Assembly (NCBI RefSeq): GCF_003867015.1
Contig: NZ_CP032548.1
Location: 1,617,001 to 1,681,000 of the forward strand
Reading direction: 5' to 3'
Source: Tenacibaculum singaporense
GTDB taxonomy: Bacteria > Bacteroidota > Bacteroidia > Flavobacteriales > Flavobacteriaceae
DNA length: 64,000 nt
The position numbers and the translations under genes were made by a program. The notes under the pieces are model-generated. The model saw only the letters and a program-made list of their open reading frames with translations, did not search any database and had not been told where the DNA came from. Positions 63,808-64,000 of the stretch are shown piece by piece (the first letter of the stretch is position 1; every line of letters begins with the position of its first letter).

Positions 63808-64000
63808 CTATTCGTTATCTAATTTTTTGGTTTGATTAAATCCGATTAATAAAGCTCCACCAGCACATAGAAAAATAGAAGCTATAAAGAAAACTTCAGA
63901 ATCAATAGCATCTGCTGGACGAGTTTCCCAAGGGCCATTATAACCAAAGAAAGAACTTAAAATAGCACCTAATAAAACACCTACACCTATTCCCATAGTT
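63808..64000 (-). CDS. Small membrane protein, possibly cut by the window edge
   Basis: I do not recognise it. About 62-63 residues are visible: a hydrophobic segment (IGVGVLLGAILSSFFGY), a short polar part (WETRPADAIDSE) and a second hydrophobic segment (FFIASIFLCAGGALLIGF), then a charged end. An ATG at 63996 could start it, but the frame stays open to the edge and the methionine is followed directly by the first hydrophobic segment, so the true start may lie outside the window. Confidence 0.65.
   Translation of the reverse strand, partial: TMGIGVGVLLGAILSSFFGYNGPWETRPADAIDSEVFFIASIFLCAGGALLIGFNQTKKLDNE

Overview
The window is A+T-rich chromosomal DNA from a Bacteroidota bacterium, almost certainly a Flavobacteriaceae member (Tenacibaculum or a close relative is my guess from protein style; the sequence alone does not prove the genus). 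The signs are TAnnTTTG-type -7 promoter elements, a type IX secretion (T9SS) type B sorting domain, TonB receptors with an N-terminal carboxypeptidase-regulatory-like domain, a ribonuclease Y next to zapA, a monomeric isocitrate dehydrogenase and flavobacterial DUF families. I see no rRNA, tRNA, CRISPR array, insertion sequence or prophage. Nearly all of it is ordinary core genome, with a few accessory islands.

Layout. 1-4.1 kb: the 5' part of a PLP-dependent histidine decarboxylase, an M28 peptidase lipoprotein, and an rdgB-FecD-FecE run (purine NTP pyrophosphatase plus iron/siderophore ABC permease and ATPase, without a binding protein). 4.2-8.7 kb: M23 peptidase, TonB receptor and DUF2200 in one operon. 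8.8-11.3 kb: coiled-coil protein, zapA, a 6S-like RNA and rny. 11.3-12.8 kb: a Tyr/Asp/His-rich secreted protein and a DinB protein. 12.8-19.1 kb: a six-gene minus-strand operon of secreted, modular, tail-fibre-like proteins ending in a T9SS type B protein. 19.2-21.3 kb: murQ, DUF6095 and an ATP-grasp enzyme. 21.5-26.5 kb: icd, a 0.7-kb gap with a possible untranslated transcript, rplS, trmD and an RluA-type pseudouridine synthase. 26.7-32.5 kb: a GH16-like protein without a signal peptide, gamma-glutamyltransferase, AcpH, PepD, recR and a lipocalin-like lipoprotein.

32.5-44.8 kb is a heme-synthesis island. Minus strand: an AraC-type regulator, a TrmH-type methyltransferase, hemH and hemJ. 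Divergent plus strand: hemA, a hemC-hemD fusion, hemB, an 82-residue unknown, hemL, hemE, a thioredoxin-like protein, an EI24 protein and hemF. Together these cover every step from glutamyl-tRNA to protoheme. A palindrome of the Fur-family 7-1-7 type lies between the regulator and hemA. Short dispersed inverted repeats sit beside hemH and between hemL and hemE.

44.8-52.5 kb: a DEAH helicase with a membrane-spanning C-terminal half, a 2-oxoacid dehydrogenase E2, two small secreted proteins, a GNAT acetyltransferase and a TIGR01777 epimerase. 52.6-59 kb: a likely uptake or surface system made of a DUF4331 protein split over two genes, a TPR lipoprotein and a TonB receptor, facing an ECF sigma factor/anti-sigma pair. 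59-64 kb: a large zincin metalloprotease, a YdeI-like protein, a second M28 peptidase with an altered metal ligand, and the end of a small membrane protein.

Best candidates for something undescribed: the six-gene surface operon (12.8-19.1 kb), the split DUF4331/TPR/TonB/sigma locus (52.6-59 kb), the helicase-membrane fusion (44.8-47.4 kb) and the GH16-like protein without an export signal (26.7 kb).
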